A DNA stretch of 64,000 nucleotides. It comes from Flavobacteriaceae bacterium (GTDB lineage Bacteria; Bacteroidota; Bacteroidia; Flavobacteriales; Flavobacteriaceae). The notes beneath the pieces were generated by a model that was not told the DNA's origin, searched no databases, and worked only from the letters and a program-made list of their open reading frames with translations. A program made the translations under genes and the position numbers. Shown in pieces: positions 61,271 to 64,000 of the stretch. Position 1 is the stretch's first letter. The number at the start of each line of letters is the position of its first letter. The stretch is taken from assembly GCA_023264015.1 (NCBI GenBank), contig JALQTJ010000002.1, positions 62,001-126,000 on the forward strand. The letters are read 5' to 3'.

Positions 61271-61287
61271 CTGCAAGAGTCTTGCAG
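61271..61287. repeat. 17-bp perfect palindrome in a divergent promoter region
   Basis: CTGCAAGA-G-TCTTGCAG, 8-base arms, lies between the two divergent genes and upstream of both predicted promoter boxes (61253-61260 minus; near-match TATAGTTTG at 61296-61304 plus). Its place suits a shared regulator site. Confidence 0.55.
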
Positions 61288-61309
61288 GTTCGGCCTATAG
61301 TTTGGTCCT

Positions 61310-63688
61310 GTGAAAAGGATAGAGATAGTATTTTTTGTTTTAGTCCTAGGTATGGGTTCTCTATTGTACGCGCAAGAAGAGGATGAGGTTGAATTATTGT
61401 TTACAGATGAATACGCCCGTGTTCTTCACGCCGCTCAAACCCCATTTGAGCGAAGTGCACAATTTGATTGGTCACTAGGATGGTTTCGTTACAGAGGGCT
61501 TTCTCCAGAGCACAAGGCTTACTTTATCAATAACGCGAAGGTGAATTCATTGATAGATCGAAGGATCGATTGGAACCGTTGGGGCGGATTAAACGATGTT
61601 ACGCGCTATCCCGAACAAGCTCTAGTGGCGACTCCTTCACTACATCCGGCTCAAGTGGGTGGGATGCAAAGAATAGAAACGAACGCCTCTAAACAGCGAT
61701 CGCCGCTCAGATTGACACTATCCTCAGCTAACCGCTCCTACAGGCAAAGAATAATGGCGACGGTTTTATTAGACCTGAAGGCCTACACGCTCATGGCTAG
61801 CGGGTCATGGCGTTCTGCTGCTACGGGGTATTACGATAACAGTCCTTATCAAAGCCGTTCGGGCTTTCTGCAACTCTCAAAGACCTCTGATAAAGGGTCA
61901 TTTCGGGCGTTGGCGATGACTACCAATACCTCAAGGGTGAGTCCCGAGGCCCACACCGAAGAGGTCTGGAGCTTGACCAATGGCGCATTCAATGGCTCGT
62001 GGGGATATGAGGGTCAAAAAATATCTCCGCTAAAGCCGAGAGTGCACAAGCATCAATTTTATCAAATAGAACTGGGCAAAGCTTTAAAGCAACATGATTT
62101 TTCTGCAGGTCTTTTTATGTATACCTCTAGTCTTGACAAGCACAATTTGAGTTATCAGATGGCTCCTAGTCCTTTTATGACTTATTACCGCTATTTGCCT
62201 TCTTACTACCGCACATCTCCCTTTTTAGAGGCGCGTCTCATACAGCAGCACGGACTTTATGACGGAATTGACTTAGAGCGCTTAAGAACTGCAAATACCA
62301 ATAGCACTTATGCCCGCTATGCTTTGATAGCTGATGTAAAGCAAAACAACCAAGCGGGATTGCAATTTAGTTTCAGCCATCAAGATGCCGCCCGAAACTA
62401 TGGGGTATGGATGCAATTCACCAAAGAGAGAGCTAATTTTTTTCAGCGCGTCGAAGACGTATTAGACGGCTCGTATGTACTCAATAGAGACTTATACGCC
62501 CAATTGAATCTCGACCTAAGGTCTAGGTCAGAGAAGAAGAAGGGTGATCGTATGACTTACGATTACGCCCTTTCAGCGGCAGCTTTTGAATCGGCATTGT
62601 TTTACGCTAAAGAGATGAAGCGTCAACGCTTCGATGCTCAACTATTCATTCGCAACCACTCTGCTAGTCGTCTTAGGCTCGCCGTTCACGAGCTTTATAT
62701 GCATGAGCCCAATGAGTCACCTGCACCCGCGTCATGGGACGCTTCTTTTACAGCTCGTGCCTCATATTTTCCTAGCGGTTCGACAGAATGGAGGTTCAGG
62801 ACCTATTTAGGGAGGCTTCATCAATCCCCTGAGTCTTTCTATGTAAATACGCGCTATAGTCAGTACAGCGATCGTCCTCTAGCAGATTCTTTTATGGATA
62901 TTGGGGTTACCTACTTCTATAAAAGGCCTGGCCTGTTATTCAGGGTCCAGACCTCGTATCTCAATCACGTTGATGGGGTATCCAACACTTACTTTTATGC
63001 TGAAACGGGTGAGTGGCAAGATTTGGTGACCCAGCGCCTTAGGGGATTAAGAAGGCGTTCATTAGAATGGGTAACTTCATTGCAGCTCGATCTCAGTAGC
63101 GAAATTACGCTAGAGGGGGTCGGGTATATCCTAGTGGGAAGTCAGAGCACTCCAGAAGAGGCCCATCTTTATAGAGATCCTGAGAATGCCTCAGGCAGAC
63201 TACAGTCTCATCGACTAGAGCTCGATCCTAAATTAACCTATGCATTAGACGGCGGTCCAAATAGAGCGGTTAGTCTTGGACTTTCGTACAAGAGTCCGCG
63301 TTATTGGAACGTTACACTTAAATCGAATTACCTCTCACATGCCTTTTTGGGGGTATCATGGCCCCAACAAGATTTAGAGTTTGGCAAACAATTAGTTCAC
63401 TATGGTCTGAGACCTCCCGATCAAGAGCAGCTCAAAGGGTTGTTTTATATCAATCTACTGCTTTCAAAGTCATGGAGAATGGCTAAGGGATATCTGCAGT
63501 TGTTTGCATCGATCTCGAATGTGAGCAATACGATTCAGCCTATTGCCGGGTTTGCCTCTTCTCGATTAATAGACGCTCAGTCTTATGCTCAAAATCAAGT
63601 CAACCAACCGGTATTCGCTTCTCGCTATTGGCAAAGTGTTGGGCGCACCTATTTTATCAATCTGAGCTACAGCTTCAACGCCCTTTAA
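61310..63688 (+). CDS. Outer-membrane beta-barrel protein, TonB-receptor-like, unknown substrate
   Basis: A 792-residue exported protein (signal IEIVFFVLVLGMGSLLYAQ), rich in alternating aromatic/polar strands through its length (e.g. FSAGLFMYTSSLD, RLRLAVHELYMHE, RPGLLFRVQTSYLNH), ending in FINLSYSFNAL, a typical barrel C-terminus. It resembles the barrel part of TonB receptors but I see no carboxypeptidase-like or clear plug domain at the N-terminus. Start is GTG at 61310. Its stop overlaps the next ATG (TAATG), coupling it to the lipoprotein gene. Confidence 0.75.
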   Translation: MKRIEIVFFVLVLGMGSLLYAQEEDEVELLFTDEYARVLHAAQTPFERSAQFDWSLGWFRYRGLSPEHKAYFINNAKVNSLIDRRIDWNRWGGLNDVTRYPEQALVATPSLHPAQVGGMQRIETNASKQRSPLRLTLSSANRSYRQRIMATVLLDLKAYTLMASGSWRSAATGYYDNSPYQSRSGFLQLSKTSDKGSFRALAMTTNTSRVSPEAHTEEVWSLTNGAFNGSWGYEGQKISPLKPRVHKHQFYQIELGKALKQHDFSAGLFMYTSSLDKHNLSYQMAPSPFMTYYRYLPSYYRTSPFLEARLIQQHGLYDGIDLERLRTANTNSTYARYALIADVKQNNQAGLQFSFSHQDAARNYGVWMQFTKERANFFQRVEDVLDGSYVLNRDLYAQLNLDLRSRSEKKKGDRMTYDYALSAAAFESALFYAKEMKRQRFDAQLFIRNHSASRLRLAVHELYMHEPNESPAPASWDASFTARASYFPSGSTEWRFRTYLGRLHQSPESFYVNTRYSQYSDRPLADSFMDIGVTYFYKRPGLLFRVQTSYLNHVDGVSNTYFYAETGEWQDLVTQRLRGLRRRSLEWVTSLQLDLSSEITLEGVGYILVGSQSTPEEAHLYRDPENASGRLQSHRLELDPKLTYALDGGPNRAVSLGLSYKSPRYWNVTLKSNYLSHAFLGVSWPQQDLEFGKQLVHYGLRPPDQEQLKGLFYINLLLSKSWRMAKGYLQLFASISNVSNTIQPIAGFASSRLIDAQSYAQNQVNQPVFASRYWQSVGRTYFINLSYSFNAL

Positions 63689-64000
63689 TGATGCATAGAG
63701 TTCATATCCTTCTTGTGTTTTTGATATTTGGTTGCCTCAGACCCACAATAGATACAGTAGATGAGATGCCAGCGGGATCGACCTTGTCGCGATGCGCAGC
63801 GCAAACGCTTCCTTGGGATTCCATCGTTCCGTTGCCCGCGAAACATTGGGAATTTGTGCATTTTGAACAGGGTTTAATCAGCGGCATCGTACTTTCTTCA
63901 GATGCCGAAGGAGCCTATTATCAAAGCTTAATTCTAGGGCAAGAAGAGGGCCCAATGACACTTGAAATAAAATTGAATTTGACAGATAATGCGCTTTTTT
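63688..64000 (+). CDS. DUF5689-like lipoprotein, 3'-truncated by window edge
   Basis: Open from ATG 63688 to the last base; 104 residues are visible. N-terminal lipoprotein signal (HILLVFLIFGC, lipidated Cys about residue 16), then a segment reading LISGIVLSSDAEGAYYQSLI, which resembles the start of DUF5689 domains (an OB-fold-like domain of secreted Bacteroidota proteins). It overlaps the barrel gene stop as TAATG, so the two are translationally coupled. The remaining domains lie outside the window. Confidence 0.7.
   Translation, partial: MMHRVHILLVFLIFGCLRPTIDTVDEMPAGSTLSRCAAQTLPWDSIVPLPAKHWEFVHFEQGLISGIVLSSDAEGAYYQSLILGQEEGPMTLEIKLNLTDNALF

Overview
The window is a gene-dense stretch of a Bacteroidota chromosome, almost certainly order Flavobacteriales. 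Evidence for this: the flavobacterial gene order fabF-rnc-IPExxxVDY protein-pyk, an argF-prime type transcarbamylase inside an arginine operon, a complete MoxR/BatA-E cluster, a TonB-dependent receptor with a carboxypeptidase-like N-terminal domain, and perfect TAnnTTTG -7 promoter boxes in front of many genes instead of sigma70 -10 boxes. Genus cannot be resolved from the sequence. No rRNA, tRNA, insertion sequence, prophage or CRISPR array was seen. No intergenic gap exceeds about 230 bases. Both ends cut through genes: argD on the left and a lipoprotein gene on the right.

Layout. 1-5063 (+): arginine operon argD(partial)-argF'-argB-argE-argH, all overlapping. 5060-13415 (-): AddB-like nuclease, OmpA/thrombospondin-3 protein, kbl, AddA-like helicase-nuclease. 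13484-14092 (+): superoxide dismutase. 14109-18012 (-): long PurF-type amidotransferase, PfkB kinase, rnhA, purN. 18132-22837 (+): acpP, terminator, fabF, rnc, IPExxxVDY protein, pyk, CYTH protein. 22834-23856 (-): pheS. 23995-26572: small secreted acidic protein and SulP transporter facing a beta-carbonic anhydrase, a likely bicarbonate module. 26630-35455 (-): eight-gene moxR-DUF58-unknown-batA-batB-batC-batD-batE operon. 35611-39344: aldo/keto reductase, AlbA_2-type protein, fructokinase-like PfkB protein, metallophosphoesterase. 39345-43688: possible small RNA, a small unknown gene, gpsA, cytochrome c lipoprotein, nitronate monooxygenase, EamA transporter, ArsC-like protein. 43831-53405 (+): gdhA, recO, TonB-dependent receptor, ileS, DksA-like protein, DUF4097-like protein, lspA. 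53395-60263: 5-formyl-THF cyclo-ligase (-), then uvrC, DUF3108 protein, M23 peptidase, pgi and a four-helix membrane protein (all +). 60232-64000: a secreted endonuclease/exonuclease/phosphatase protein divergent from an outer-membrane barrel and a DUF5689-like lipoprotein.

How the genes work together. Most of the window is housekeeping: arginine, purine, fatty acid and glycolytic enzymes, recombination and excision repair, aminoacyl-tRNA synthetases and envelope biogenesis. The transcarbamylase carries Ala at the residue known to separate acetyl- from succinyl-ornithine specificity, which points to succinylated arginine intermediates. The isoleucyl-tRNA synthetase has GIHH in place of HIGH, the signature reported for mupirocin hyper-resistant IleRS2. 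The parts most open to new biology are the Bat cluster with its uncharacterised 504-residue member, the divergent nuclease/barrel/lipoprotein locus at the right end, a possible short antisense-strand RNA near 39.4 kb, and two genes whose promoter boxes sit so close to the start codon that leaderless translation is likely.
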